Part shown: positions 1 to 11,125 of the stretch, one piece after another
Layout of the letters: every line of letters begins with the position of its first letter
Position numbering within the stretch: position 1 is the first letter of the stretch
Assembly: GCF_012489685.1 (NCBI RefSeq)
Contig: NC_080045.1
Coordinates: 1,307,001 to 1,371,000 of the forward strand
Origin: Lotus japonicus
Taxonomy: Eukaryota; Streptophyta; Magnoliopsida; Fabales; Fabaceae
Length of the DNA: 64,000 nucleotides
Direction: 5' to 3'
Notes under the pieces: model-generated
What the model saw: the letters and a program-made list of their open reading frames with translations, nothing else
What the model was told of the DNA's origin: nothing
Databases searched by the model: none
Program-made: the position numbers and the translations under genes

Positions 1-339
1 CATCAGGGTGTCGGATGTTATGGAACATGTCTTCCTCGAAGGCCTTCCTTCTGAGCTCTTTCAGTGCAACCATGTATGAAGCCATATCTTTTTATGGTAT
101 TAATCTTGTTGTGAAGCTTACCTTCTTCTTACTCGCTTTATATAAGCTTCATTCTCTCCTTGGAAGTTATTGCTCCTACAGTTTCTCGAGGTTAAGTCCT
201 TGGTAACTGAAGCTTCTCTTTACTCCCGTGGCCGGTTGTAAACGTTATTCTTTTGCATTAACTCCCTTCTTTAATTCTCTTAACTCTCATTCATGCATCG
301 TTTATTTCTCCATATCGTTTTGAAACTTAGACCTTCTCT

Positions 340-348
340 AAGGGGGAG
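340..348 (+). other. Polypurine-tract-like motif 1
   Basis: Reads AAGGGGGAG. It is the first of four such motifs upstream of the 3' LTR and the farthest from it. Confidence 0.5.
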
Positions 349-400
349 TACCTTGTACTTCAAGCTAAGTTTTTCACACCCCATACTTTTTGCTTATGAC

Positions 401-412
401 AAAAAGGGGGAG
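401..412 (+). other. Polypurine-tract-like motif 2
   Basis: Reads AAAAAGGGGGAG, identical over 12 bases to the tract next to the LTR (862-873). It is a candidate internal second-strand priming site. Confidence 0.55.
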
Positions 413-701
413 TGCACCCAGTTTTTGATGTGTAAGCTGTGTTAGTGCGATTTATTTTTCTTTTGGAGAATTTAAGAGTTCCACCTTTATGACCATAGAT
501 TTGTCACTGGGCAAATACAAGGAATACATTTCACTTCTTCTGAAGTGAGTCTATTTGACTCTGATACCCTGCTTGTGACTCTGAATACTTATCCGCTTTG
601 ATTATTTTATTTCATCGATGTCATGCTCCTTCACTCTGAACTCTTATATTATTCAGCTCAGAATCTAGACATTTCTAACGTTTTCATTAAGTCTTAGATT
701 C

Positions 702-709
702 AGGGGGAG
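702..709 (+). other. Polypurine-tract-like motif 3
   Basis: Reads AGGGGGAG, preceded by C. It is the shortest copy of the series. Confidence 0.45.
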
Positions 710-861
710 CTATGCTCAGAATCAAGCTATGACTTGGATTCATAATGAGCAAAATAAACTATTCACATCAGGATAAGTCTAATTCTATATCTTTAAACTC
801 TGAGTGAATTCAGTTTATTGTTTAAGAATTGTTCATCAAAATACTTGGTTTTGTCATCATC

Positions 862-873
862 AAAAAGGGGGAG
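862..873 (+). other. Polypurine tract (plus-strand primer) of the left Sirevirus
   Basis: AAAAAGGGGGAG ends two bases before the TG that opens the 3' LTR at 876. This is the expected place of the primer for plus-strand DNA synthesis, and it fixes the element orientation as forward. Confidence 0.85.
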
Positions 874-875
874 TT

Positions 876-2082
876 TGTAAGATCAAGTTTTGATCGAGTA
901 GTACAACTCTATGTTTTGATGATTACTAGTTAAAATTTTAGTATGAACAATTATGGTACTCTAACGTGTTTTTCTGAGTGTGCTATTTACAGGCTCTGAC
1001 CTCAATTTAATCTCTCACAAATCAGAAGCACCGTGCTTAAAGAGTGACCCAAGCAACGCTTTCGCAACATCTATGTTCACTATAAACAGTATAAACGCTT
1101 CAGAAGATCTGAAGTCATACAAGCTCTGATATGGACTCAGTCACTTGAAGTTCTGAAGATCCAGACGTTCTGACAACCCAGACACTCTGAAGGTTCAGAT
1201 GATCTGATGGTGTAGAAGATTCTGAAAGATCCAGAAGCTAGAAAGTGGAAACTCTGATGTCCAGAAGCAAGATGACTCTGAAGACCATGTACTTCCCTCT
1301 GAGTTCAGAATCAGAAGATACAACGGTCAGAGGATCTCTGCTTCCCTCTGTCTCTGATCAACGAGCTTCACAAGTTCCAACATTAAGCATTCCCTTGATC
1401 AGAAGTCTACCAGGTTTAAGGGTCAAGTCACTGTCCAAGTACAAAAGTAAATGTACTATCCGGACGACCTACCTAACATTCTCAGCCACAGCAGAAGCTG
1501 GAATTTCCAGAACTTCCCTCCAACGGTATCATTCCCATGCAGCGTTCAAACCCTAATCCTTGGAGTATAAATAGAGGCTGAAGATTGAAAGATGCGGTTG
1601 GAAGAATCTCACATGCGCAAGCTATATTCAAACCTTCTAAACATTCTATCATCTGAATTCATTGTTTTTACTATTAGCTTTTCAGAAGAAAATTCTTTGT
1701 AAACATTCTTTCTTAAACAGTTGTTTAGTTACTTTTAGGAGATCAAGTTTGATCGAATCCTAGAGAAGACTAAGAATGTGAATATTAGTGTGAGCTAAGT
1801 AAGTGTATTGTTAGTCACTTGTAGGTTTCAAGTGCAGTTGTAACATTTACCTGATTAGTGGATTGCCTTCATTCTAAGAAGGAAGAAATCACCTTAACGG
1901 GTGGACTGGATTAGCTTGAGTGATTCATCAAGTGAACCAGGATAAAATCCTTGTGTACTTCTCTATCTCTTATCTTAAGCACTTTGTTCTCGAAAGATTT
2001 GTTAAAATCTTTAAGGTGGAAGTTTTATTCTGAAAACGTTATTCAAACCCCCCCCCCCTTTCTACCGTTTTTCATACCTTCA
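876..2082 (+). mobile_element. 3' LTR of the left Sirevirus (Copia)
   Basis: A 1,207-bp LTR with TG...CA termini. It begins right after the polypurine tract and ends directly against satellite sequence at 2083. It matches the 5' LTR at 62052-63269 along its whole length, including start, TATA region, the shared segment around 1740-2010 and the terminal TACCTTCA. The U3 half (about 1080-1400) is full of AGAAG/CTCTGA-type short repeats. The last part has a run of 11 C. The first five flanking bases, GGTGC (2083-2087), should be one half of the target duplication; the other half lies outside the window. Confidence 0.9.
1566..1573 (+). promoter_or_regulatory. TATA box of the left Sirevirus LTR
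   Basis: TATAAATA followed by GAGGCTGAAGATTG, at the same place as TATATATA at 62741 in the other LTR copy. Transcription would start about 30 bases downstream. Conservation between the two copies supports a real promoter element. Confidence 0.7.
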
Positions 2083-4888
2083 GGTGCCCCTGTGAGCTCG
2101 CATGTCAAAATTTAAGAATTCTTTCCTCGATGATGGATTTCCCATGGCTAACCTGGGCCAATTTGGGTGGAAAATGATTACAAGGGAAAATATCAAGTGG
2201 GAAGGGAAACTTGGTTTTCCGGGGCATGTCTCGTTGCCCAAATGGTTTCCCTATGCCAAGGTGCCTCTGTGAGCTCCCATGTAAAAATTTGAGAATTCTT
2301 GCCCCGATGATGGATTTCCCATGGCTAACCTATGCAAATTTGGGTGGAAGATTAGTTTTCAAGGGAAAATCTCAAGTTGGAAGGGAATCTTGGTTTTCCA
2401 TGGCTTGCCTTGTTTCCCAAATGGTTTCACTATCTCAAGGTGCCCCCGTGAGCTCCCATGTAAAAATTTGAGAATTCTTGCCCTGATGATGGATTTCCAA
2501 AGGCTAACCTATGAGAATTTGGGTGGAAAATGAGTTTTCAAGGGAAAATATCAAGTTGGAAGGGGAACTTGGTTTGCCATGGTATGCCTCGTTGCCCAAA
2601 TGGTTTCCCTATGCCAAGATGCCTCTGTGAGATCCCATGTTAAAATTTGAGAATTCTTGCCCCGATGATGGATTTCCCATGGCTAACCTATGCAAATTTG
2701 GGTGGAAGATTATTTTTCAAGGATAAAATCTCAAGTTGGAAGGGAATCTTGGTTTTCCATGGCTTGCCTCGTTTCCCAAATGGTTTCCCTATCTCAAGGT
2801 GCCCCCGTGAGCTCCCATGTAAAAATTTGAGAATTCTTGCCCTGATGATGGATTTCCAAAGGCTAACCTATGCGAATCTAGATGGAAATTGTGTTTTCAA
2901 AGGAAAATCTCAAGTTGGAAATGAAACTTGGTTTGCCATGGCATGCCTCGTTGCGCAAATGGTTTCCCAATGCCAAGGTGCCCCGGTCAGCTCCCATGTC
3001 AAAATTTGGGAATTCTTGCCGCGTTGATGTATTTCCCAAAGCTAACCTATGCGAATCTAGGCGGAAAATGAGTTTTCAAAGGAAAATCTCAAGTAGGAAA
3101 TGAAACTTGGTTTTCCATGTCATGCCTCGTTTCCCAAATGGTTTCCCTATCCCAAGGTGCCCCTATGAGCTCCCATGTAAAAATTTCAGAATTCTTGCCC
3201 CGATGATGGATTTCCCGAGGCTTAGCTATGCAAATTTGGGTGAAAAATGAGTTTTCAAGGGAAAATCTCAAGTTTGTAGGGCATCTTGGTTTTCCAAGTC
3301 ATGGCTCGTTTCCCAAATGGTTTCCCTATCCCAAGGTGCCCCTGTGAGCTCCCATGTAAAAATTTGAGAATTCTTGCCCCGATGATGGATTTCCCGAGGC
3401 TAACCTATGCAAATTTTGGGGGAAAATGAGTTTTCAAGGGAAAATCTCAAGTTTGAAGGGCATCTTGGTTTTCCATTGCTTGCCTCGTTTCCCAAATGGT
3501 TTCCCTATCCCAAGGTGCCCCCGTGAGCTCCCATGTCAAAATTTAAGAATTCTTTCCCTGATGATGGATTTCCCATGGCAAACCTGTGCAAATTTGGGTG
3601 GAAAATGATTACAAGGGAAAATATCAAGTTGGAAGGGAAACTTGGTTTTCCAGGGCATGTCTCGTTGCCCAAATGGTTTCCCTATGCCAAGGTGCCTCTG
3701 TGAGCTTCCATGAAAAAACTTGAGAATTCTTGCCCCGATGATGGATTTCCCGAGGCTAACCTATGCAAATTTGGGTGGAAAATGAGTTTTCAAGGGAAAA
3801 TCTCAAGTTTGAAGGGCATCTTGGTTTTCCATGTCATGCCTCGTTTCCCAAATGGTTTCCCTATCCCAAGGTGCCCCTGTGAGCTCCCATGTAAAAATTT
3901 GAGAATTCTTGCCCCGATGATGGATTTCCCGAGGCTAACCTATGCAAATTTGGGTGGAAGATTAGTTTTCAAGGGAAAATCTCAAGTTGGAAGGGAATCT
4001 TGGTTTTCCATGGCTTGCCTCGTTTCCCAAATGGTTTCCCTATCTCAAGGTGCCCCCGTGAGCTCCCATGTAAAAATTTGAGAATTCTTGCCCCGATGAT
4101 GGATTTCCCAAGGCTAACCTATGCGAATCTAGGTGGAAATTGTGTTTTCAAAGGAAAATCTCAAGTTGGAAATGAAACTTGGTTTGCCATGGCATGCCTC
4201 GTTTCCTAAATGGTTTCCTTCTGCCAAGGTGTCCCCGTGAGCTCCCATGTAAAAAATTGAGAATTTTTGACCTGATGATGGATTTCCCAAGGCTAACCTG
4301 TGCAAATTTGGGTGGAAGATTAGCTTTCAAGAGAAAATCTCAAGTTCGAAGGGAATCTTAGTTTTCCAAGGCTTTCCTCGTTTCCCAAATGGTTTCCCTA
4401 TCCCAAGGTGCCCTTGTGAGTTCCCATGTCAAAATTTGAGAATTCTTTCCCCGATGATGGATTTCCCATGGCTAACCTGTGCAAATTTGGGTGGAAAATG
4501 ATTTCAAGGGAAAATATCAAGTTGGAAGAGAAACTTGGTTTTCCAGGGCATGTCTCGTTGCCCATATGGTTTCCCTATGCCAAGGTGCCTCTGTGAGCTC
4601 CCATGTTAAAATTTGAGAATTCTTGCCCCGATAATGGATTTCTCAAGGCTAACCTATGCAAATTTGGGTGGAAGATGAGTTTTCAAGGGAAAATCTCAAG
4701 TTGGAAGGGAGTCTTGGTTTTCCATGGCTTGCCTCGTTTCCCAAATGGTTTCCATATCCCAAGGTGCCCCCGTGAGCTCCCATGTAAAAATTTGAGAATT
4801 CTTGCTCCTATGCGAATTTGGGTGCAAAATGAGTTTTCAAGGGAAAATATCAAGTTGGAAAGGGAACTTGGTTTTCCATGGCATGCCT
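2083..4888 (+). repeat. 179-bp satellite array, block 1
   Basis: About 15-16 tandem monomers. Landmarks of the consensus in order are AAAATGAGTTTTCAAGGGAA, CATGGCATGCCTCGTT, GTGAGCTCCCATGT, TTTGAGAATTCTTGCCCCG, GATGATGGATTTCCCAAGG and CTAACCTATGCAAATTTGGG. Monomers differ by scattered substitutions and small indels. The block starts directly after the Sirevirus LTR. It stops inside a monomer at TGCCT (4884-4888), which is duplicated at 13858-13862 on the far side of the next insertion. The last monomers (from about 4790) include one shortened by roughly 80 bp, running from TTCTTGC to CCTATGC. Confidence 0.97.
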
Positions 4889-5321
4889 TGTAACGCCCCG
4901 ATTTCTCGGGTGTCACACAGTAACTAATCACGTGTAATTAATTAACCTTTAATTAATGATAAAAGATTCATTAATTGCGAAACTCTTGAAAGATTAACCT
5001 TTACAAATCTCGCGGAAGTAAACATCATCTCAAAACTTTTGAATTAAATAAAATACGTATGAATCATTCGTCTAAAACCAAGGTAAATTACATCAACTTT
5101 AATTATCCAAATGAAAACAAAATAATTGCTCAATATTTCCCGAACTCGGTACTCTCAACCCAAAGAGAAAATGGATGTCTCTCAACCCAACCCAAATCCT
5201 TGGCCTCTTTCTCTTTATCTTTTTCCTCTTTATCTGAAGTGTAGTCGTCATTCGGTAGTGGCTCGTCACAGAGTATCGGCTTCCACGAATGAGTCATCGC
5301 CGTTATCTTCATGACCATCTA

Positions 5322-5338
5322 CCCCCCCCCCCCCCCCC
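5322..5338. repeat. Homopolymer run of 17 C in the 3' LTR
   Basis: The matching place in the 5' LTR (11594-11606) has 13 C. It is a length-variable microsatellite and a likely sequencing-error hotspot. Confidence 0.85.
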
Positions 5339-6934
5339 GCAAATTAACACATAAACAAGTAGCGCAAGGGTCAGGTCTCATATTCTCATGAAAACATTCA
5401 CATATACATGTACAAGGTATAATAAGCATAATCTTTAAGTTATATCTCAGTCAGTCACCTAAGTTCAGTTAGGCTAGCGACCTCACCATTCACACAACCA
5501 CCTCAACACCAATGGCCATATTCACGATCATCCGCAGATGAACAATTCTCGAAGGGGACACACCGTACAACCCTCAATCATGTGGGGGGACACACCGTCC
5601 GTCCACAGAATCACAAGGTGACCGTAGTCAACCAAATCACGTGGAGACACAACGTACAACCCACAAAACACCCTCGCGTGCAAGTAACCGTTTGTCTCTA
5701 ACGGTACCATCGTTCTCATGGCCCATAGTCTTCACTAGACCTATGTCCAATTACATCACATTTTACTTGCAAGCGATAAAGTTCTCATTTCTCTTTGTTA
5801 GGGCTCTAATAGTCAACCTAGAGTCTTAACATTTTCAACAGCGGGTAATGCAACTTAATGACAGTAATAATCACAGCACCAAAAGGAATTACAGCTGGAT
5901 GAGCAACCTTTTTTACAGAATAATCCAGCCAGTAACAAAATTCATCAATACCATACAAGTAAATTAGATATTCTAAATTCAGAAAACATCCAACCCAAAA
6001 ACTAGTAGATTCAAGTTTTATGAAACAATTGTCATATTCATTTTCTAAAAAAAAACAGCAGGAACAGCGATCACTAACGACGATCACCCGAACTCAATTC
6101 TCAACCAAACATGACATACTTTACATTCCTGGAAAGCTATTTCGAAAATCTACCGCTTTCTAGTTTAACACTTTTTCTTTTGAAACCCAGAACTTGGTGA
6201 TATTAGGCTCTGAAGTTCGCTGTTCCGTACAGGGAAAACATCAGGTGTATCAGTCACTAAGACCGATCTACAGGCCTCATTACTAAACCAAAAATTTTGT
6301 TCTTTATACGCCTAGAAAGCTAATTCGAAGATATATAACTTCCTAGTTTACCACGTTTTCATCTAAAGACCAGAAACAGGTGATATCGGGCCATGAAGTC
6401 CGCTGTCCAGTACAGAAAACTGGAAGGGTCACTTCTGCCCTAAATTAAAATTTTGAAGATGCAAGTGCAAAGTTTCAAAGCCATTTTCCAGCAACAAAAC
6501 GTCATATATTCATGTGGAATCACTCTATGAAAAGATTTCAGAACCTAACACATCTCAATCATCACGTTGGACAAATAAATTTCATGTCAAACTTAGCAAG
6601 TATTGCATGGGATCTTCACAAAGCATCAAGGTCTAAGGCAAGAATAGCAAATAGTGAAACAATAACACATGGTATCTCATGGCAAAATCCAGCAAGCATC
6701 ATGATCATAAAAGTCCAGCAAGCTATCCCATAACCAAACCCTCATGCAAAAACCCTCCAACAACAAAACCTTTCACAACAAATCATGGCAACAATTCCCT
6801 AACAACCTACCCAATCCTAGGACCAGCCCTTTCCTTGCTAAAACCTTGATGAAAGAAGAAAAAGATGAAGTTTTGAAGAAGCTTTTCCTTGCTGTCCAAG
6901 TTCCCTCCCTCTTTCTCCTTCTCGAATCCTTTCC

Positions 6935-6955
6935 CTCTCTCTCTCTCTCTCTCTC
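6935..6955. repeat. (CT)n microsatellite in the 3' LTR
   Basis: About ten CT units. The 5' LTR copy near 13210-13225 has only a short CT stretch, so the run expanded here or shrank there after insertion. Confidence 0.85.
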
Positions 6956-7590
6956 GTGATCTCACTCTCTCTCGCTCCCCTTCACGACGGCGGCCGGCGG
7001 TAAGGGTGGAAGGCGGCGGCTCCTCTCTTCTCCTCTCCTTTCTCTCTTCTGTTTTTACGTGATGGAGGTGCTTTCCAAGGGTTTCTAATTCAGATTTTGT
7101 GTGTATGAGAAAAACTCCTTCCCCCAAACCCTATTGAACCCGCCGCTACACATGCATGGGCTAGGGTTTTGAAATTTTTTTCTTTCCAAGCCCAAACAAG
7201 TAAAAATCCTGAACACAACTAATTACTCACTTAAACCGGTCTGACCTATGAGAAAACCAAACCACTTTTTAATAAAAACAAGATTAAAACAGGAATTAAA
7301 AGGAAAATTCTCCAATTAACCCGCTGGTACTGTACGGCCAAAACCATCGTCACTAAAACTACAATATCTCCAGGTACCGATATCGGAATGACCTGATTCT
7401 ACTTCGATAATTTTCTAAACTTAAAGGGCTACAACTCTCATGAAGGACGTTTTCCCAAATGAGGTCGTTAAGACTCTCTAAAAATTCACACACGTTGACA
7501 GTTGAAATCTGCCAATTTCCAACTTGAACAAAACCCTCATTTTATTCAATCTTTCTCAAAACAAAACAAACTAAAATAGGGCCTTACAAT

Positions 7591-7605
7591 ACCACCCCCC
7601 TTAAA
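7591..7605 (-). other. Polypurine tract of the Tekay-like element
   Basis: On the minus strand this reads as an A/G-rich run containing AAGGGGGGTGGT, immediately before the 3' LTR. It is the expected plus-strand primer and confirms the minus orientation of the element. Confidence 0.75.
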
Positions 7606-7625
7606 AATAGTTTCGTCCTCGAAAC

Positions 7626-8537
7626 TTAAGGGTTAACAAAAAAATCGGGATGTTACTCCCGTATCTTATTCTCTAGTTCCCATGTGGCATCGCCTGTCGC
7701 TTGATTCCAAACGACCTTCACCAAGGACACCTCCTTGTTCATCAAACGTTTGGTACTCTTGTCGACAATCTTGATGGGCGGCATCACCATCGTCAGATCA
7801 TCCTTTAGCTGAATGTCGTCAGGTTCAAGAACATGAGAATCGTCAGCCATGTACTTCCGCAACTGTGACACATGTAGTACATCATGGATATTGGATAGGA
7901 AAGGCGGCAACGCAATCCTATATGCCACTGGCCCAACTCGTTCCGTTATCTGGTACGGTCCAATGAACTTTGGAGTAAGCTTCTTAGACTTGATCGCCCT
8001 TCCGACACCTGTCATCGGGATAACCCGTAAGAAGACATGATCTCCATCTTGAAATTCCAACTCTTTCCTTCGATTGTCAGCATAACTCTTCTGACGACTC
8101 TGCGGGATCCTCGTCTTTTCTTGAATTCGCTTTACTTCTTCGGTGGTTTGCTGAACCAGCTCGGGTCCAATCACTAAGTTCTCCCCATCTTGATGCCAGC
8201 ACAAAGGCGTCCGACACCTCCGACCATACAAAGCTTCATAAGGTGTCATCCCGATGCTCGCATGAAAGCTGTTATCGTAGGTGAACTCAATCAGCGGTAA
8301 CAACTCATCCCAGCTTCCTTTATGATCTAGCACACAAGCTCTTAGCAAATCCTCCAAGGATTGAATAGTTCTTTCAGTTTTCCCATCCGTCTGTGGATGA
8401 TAAGCGGAACTCAATCTCAGCTTGGTTCCCAAAGCTTGTTGCAAAGCTCCCCAGAAACGTGAGGTAAACCTCGGGTCTCTGTCCGACACAATGCTAGATG
8501 GTACCCCATGCAGACGAACAATCTCTGCAATGTAGAT
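7626..8537 (-). pseudogene. Integrase core, GPY/F module and chromodomain-like C-terminus
   Basis: Open from 8537 to the premature TAA at 7653-7655, then nine more codons to the likely natural stop at 7626-7628. [12 protein letters not shown] holds the second catalytic aspartate and [14 protein letters not shown] the glutamate of the DDE triad. Downstream are the GPY/F-type motif [19 protein letters not shown], then [11 protein letters not shown], and a tail ending in [20 protein letters not shown]. This last part resembles the chromodomain-type end of Tekay/Del elements, which in this group can direct integration to modified chromatin. That targeting role is known for the family, not shown here. 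Confidence 0.9.
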
Positions 8538-9011
8538 TTATGCTAGTCTCTCCACCTTGTAGTTCAGATTGATCGGCACGAAGTGAGCGGTCTTCGTCAG
8601 TCGATCAACCACTACCCAAATTGCATCAAATCTCCTTCGTGTTAAGGGTAACGCCGTCACGAAGTCCATAGAGATGCTATCCCATTTCCACTCTGGAACT
8701 TCCAACGACTGTAGTTTTCCTGCTGGCTTCTGATGTTCCACCTTAGCCTTCTGACAATTCAAACATTTCGACGCATACTCGGCTACTTGCTTCTTCATCC
8801 CGGGCCACCAGAAATGAAGTTTCAGGTCTTGGTACATCTTGTTCATCCCCGGATGAATGCTCAACCTGCACTTGTGGCCTTCATCCAAGATCAACCTCCT
8901 CATAGCTGCGTCATTGGGTACACAAACTCGTCCCTTGCAACGCAGTATGTTATCGTTTCCGATAGCAAACTCCGGTGCCTTCCCTTGAGTAACTAGTTCG
9001 CGCCGCTCAAG
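8538..9011 (-). pseudogene. Integrase N-terminal zinc finger and start of catalytic core
   Basis: Open for 157 codons between the stops at 9012 and 8538. It contains the HHCC zinc-binding domain: His residues in HKCRLSIHPGM and the pair CLNC, followed by QKAKVEHQKPAG. The catalytic core starts with WDSISMDFVTALP, supplying the first catalytic aspartate, then WVVVDRLTKTAHF. The segment ends at TAA 8538-8540 inside the core, between the first and second catalytic acids. Confidence 0.92.
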
Positions 9012-9839
9012 TTATCCTTCATCGGTCTCTTGCTTCAATTTGATCTCATCCAAGAGTCCACTCGACACCGTCACCATCCCGAAGCTAAGCTTCCCTAGAG
9101 CTATCTTCACATCCAAACTCAGATCTCGGAACGCCTCCAGCAGTTCAAACTCCTTGACCATCAACGAGGATACATGCATAGCCTTTCGACTAAGAGCGTC
9201 AGCTACAACATTGGTTTTCCCCGGATGATACTGTAGGTCAAACTCGTAGTCCTGCAGAAATTCCATCCATCTTCGCTGTCTCATGTTCAAATCTTTCTGA
9301 TCAAACAAATACTTCAGGCTCTTGTGATCGCTGTAGATCTTGAACGTACTGCCATACAGGTAATGCCTCCAAATCTTGAGAGCATACACTATAGCAGCCA
9401 ATTCCAAATCATGCGTAGGATAATTCTTCTCATGAATCTTCAGTTGTCGCGAAGCATAAGCAATCACTTTCTTCTCCTGCATCATTACACAACCCAACCC
9501 ATTATGTGAAGCGTCACAATAAACGTCATATGGTTCTCCTTCCTTGGATTAGGCTAGTATCGGTGCAGTAGTCAGTCGCTTCTTCATTTCCTGAAAACTC
9601 TCTTCACATTTCTTCGTCCATGCAAAAGTTTGATTCTTCTTTGTCAACTGGGTGAATGGTGAAGTCAACTTTGCATAATCCTTCACGAAGCGTATATAGT
9701 AGCCAGCAAGTCCAACAAAACTCCTGATGTCGCTTGCTGTCTTAGGTTGTTCCCAAGACATGATCGATTCAATCTTGCTGGGGTCAACAACCACACCCTA
9801 ACTTGATATGACGTGACCAAGGAACTTCACCTCTTCCAT
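9012..9839 (-). pseudogene. RT connection and RNase H portion of pol
   Basis: In frame with the preceding part but cut by TAG at 9798-9800 and TAA at 9549-9551, ending at TAA 9012-9014. The first segment (9552-9797) has the connection motif SFVGLAGYYIRFVKDYA and a QLTKK..FAW stretch typical of gypsy pol. The second (9015-9548) is RNase H: a YCDAS motif near its start, [37 protein letters not shown], and the end motif [15 protein letters not shown]. Key acidic residues appear kept, so the breaks are recent relative to domain conservation. Confidence 0.92.
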
Positions 9840-10985
9840 CTAGAACTCACACTTCGAGCCGTTAGCATATAGCTCCTTCCCTCGTAACACTCCTAGCACT
9901 TGACGCAAATGCTCTTCGTGTTCTTCCCTACTCTTCGAGTAAATCAAAATATCGTCAATGAACACCACCACGAACTTGTCCAGGAATGGCCTGAACACTC
10001 TGTTCATGTAGTCCATAAACACTGCGGGTGCATTTGTAACTCCAAACGGCATCACGAGATACTCATAATGCCCATATCGAGTTCTGAATGCGGTCTTCTG
10101 TATGTCAGCCTCCTTGACACGGATTTGGTGATACCCTGACTTCAGGTCTATCTTCGAGAAAACAACAGCTCCCCGAAGTTGATCCATCAAATCATCTATC
10201 CGAGGCATCGGGTAACGATTCTTCACTGTCACCTTGTTGAGTTGTCGGTAATCCACACACAATATGGACCTTCCGTCCTTCTTCTTCACCAACAACACCG
10301 GTGCTCCCCATGGAGACACACTTTGTCGGATAAATCCTTTGGAAGTGAGATCCTCCAACTGTTTTGCTAACTCCGCCAACTCTGCAGGTGCCATCCGATA
10401 AGGCGCCATTGATATCGGCCCTGTACCGGGCATAATACCAATGGAGAACTCTGTTTCTCTCACTGGCGGTAATCCAAGCACATCCTCTGGAAACACATCC
10501 ACAAAATCTTGCACCACCAAAATGTTGCGTACGTCGCCGTCGTTATTCGCCTCAGCTACGATAGAGTTCACGAATGCTGGTGAACCCTTTCCCAAGTTGT
10601 ACGAATTCAAGTAATCCGTAAAGCCAGAATCCGGAAAGACTACGGCCTTATTAGCACAATCCAACATAACGTGATATTGTGCCAACCAGTCCATCCCCAG
10701 AATCACATCGAGCTCTTTAAGCCCCAAACAGACGAGGTTCGCAAGGAACTTCCGATCCTCATAAATCAACGGACATTGCAAGCATGCCGTGCGCGTAACT
10801 AATCGATCGGCGGCCGGGGTCGACACCACCAAATCGAATGGTAAACTAGCAGTTAGCAATCCTAACTTTTTCACACACTCCTCGACAATGAATGAATGTG
10901 TAGCAACAGAATCAAATAAGACCATTAAAGACTCAAGTATCACGACAATGATACTATTTTCAGACAATCTCACAGTCAAGCACAC
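9840..10985 (-). pseudogene. Protease and reverse transcriptase portion of pol
   Basis: About 381 codons. Residues 1-110 form a retropepsin-like domain: the active-site loop reads FDSVATHSF at residues 24-32, where the family normally has Gly after Asp-Ser, so the catalytic triad is damaged. ILGMDWL follows near residue 94. Reverse transcriptase begins around residue 190: ...[13 protein letters not shown], then [13 protein letters not shown] in the palm, then FIDDILIYS near residue 345 with both catalytic aspartates. The frame ends at TAG 9840-9842 where the thumb/connection would continue. A stop lies directly upstream of the first codon (10985 region), so there is no link to gag. The listed start codon is not a genuine initiation site. 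Confidence 0.93.
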
Positions 10986-10990
10986 ATCTT

Positions 10991-11113
10991 AGCACACAAG
11001 TCTACCCAATCTCACCGCGAAGCTTTGAAAACATCTTTATCAAAAACAAAAACATCAACGAGTTCGGAAACTCGTAAGCCCAAAACCCTTAGTGCTCTGG
11101 TTTCTCAACCGGA
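10991..11113 (-). other. Residual leader; site of the gag deletion
   Basis: Only about 120 bp separate the primer-binding site from the protease frame. No gag-like or zinc-knuckle sequence is present. The deletion end points cannot be placed without a full-length relative. Confidence 0.75.
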
Positions 11114-11125
11114 GCTCTGATACCA
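11114..11125 (-). other. Primer-binding site (initiator tRNA-Met) of the Tekay-like element
   Basis: On the minus strand this reads TGGTATCAGAGC and continues TCCGGTT, three bases inside the 5' LTR boundary. It matches the 3' end of plant initiator tRNA-Met, the usual primer in these elements. Confidence 0.92.

Larger units (their letters stand above)
1..875 (+). mobile_element. 3' internal region of a Sirevirus-type Ty1/copia retrotransposon
   Basis: This is the stretch between the end of pol (outside the window) and the 3' LTR starting at 876. It is AT-rich and has no long open frame. A 63-codon frame at 15-206 shows no recognisable domain. The sequence carries four copies of a purine motif ending in GGGGGAG, the last directly before the LTR. 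Sireviruses (SIRE1/Maximus lineage) are known to have a long spacer with multiplied polypurine tracts at this place, which supports the assignment. No reverse transcriptase or RNase H sequence is visible, so the family call rests on the LTR and on the related element at the right edge of the window. Confidence 0.8.
4889..7588 (-). mobile_element. 3' LTR of the Tekay-like element
   Basis: 2,700 bp, TGTAACGCCC...TTACA on the plus strand. It is colinear with the LTR at 11129-13857. It lacks a 27-bp stretch after CGTGTA (about 4937) and a 16-bp stretch near 5598 that the other copy has, and carries a longer CT run (6935-6955). Open frames inside are repeated in the other LTR and look non-coding. 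Confidence 0.93.
7626..10985 (-). pseudogene. pol: pol polyprotein pseudogene (PR-RT-RH-IN-chromodomain-like)
   Basis: One uninterrupted minus-strand frame about 1,120 codons long, from just after a TAA upstream of 10985 to a normal stop at 7626-7628. It encodes aspartic protease, reverse transcriptase, RNase H and integrase in the gypsy order. Six in-frame stops break it at 9840-9842, 9798-9800, 9549-9551, 9012-9014, 8538-8540 and 7653-7655 (two TAG, four TAA). There is no frameshift. TAG and TAA are each one C-to-T or G-to-A change from Gln or Trp codons, so decay by cytosine deamination is a plausible reading. No gag precedes it. The last six-stop remnant encodes the C-terminal chromodomain-like end. 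Activity is excluded as it stands. Confidence 0.95.

Noticed and set aside
15..206. Possible envelope-like gene at the Sirevirus 3' end
   Set aside because: Only 63 codons, without a recognisable motif. Some Sireviruses have an extra 3' frame, but this fragment does not show one.
2083..4888. Dozens of 60-150 codon open frames in the satellite blocks on both strands
   Set aside because: They repeat every 179 bp with frame changes and share the same few peptides (for example NLRILAPMMDFPRLTYANLGG). They are translations of the monomer. No start context, domain or conservation of frame supports coding.
5818..6087. 89-codon reverse frame repeated exactly at 12099-12368
   Set aside because: The two copies are the paired LTRs of one element, so identity reflects LTR duplication and not selection on a protein.
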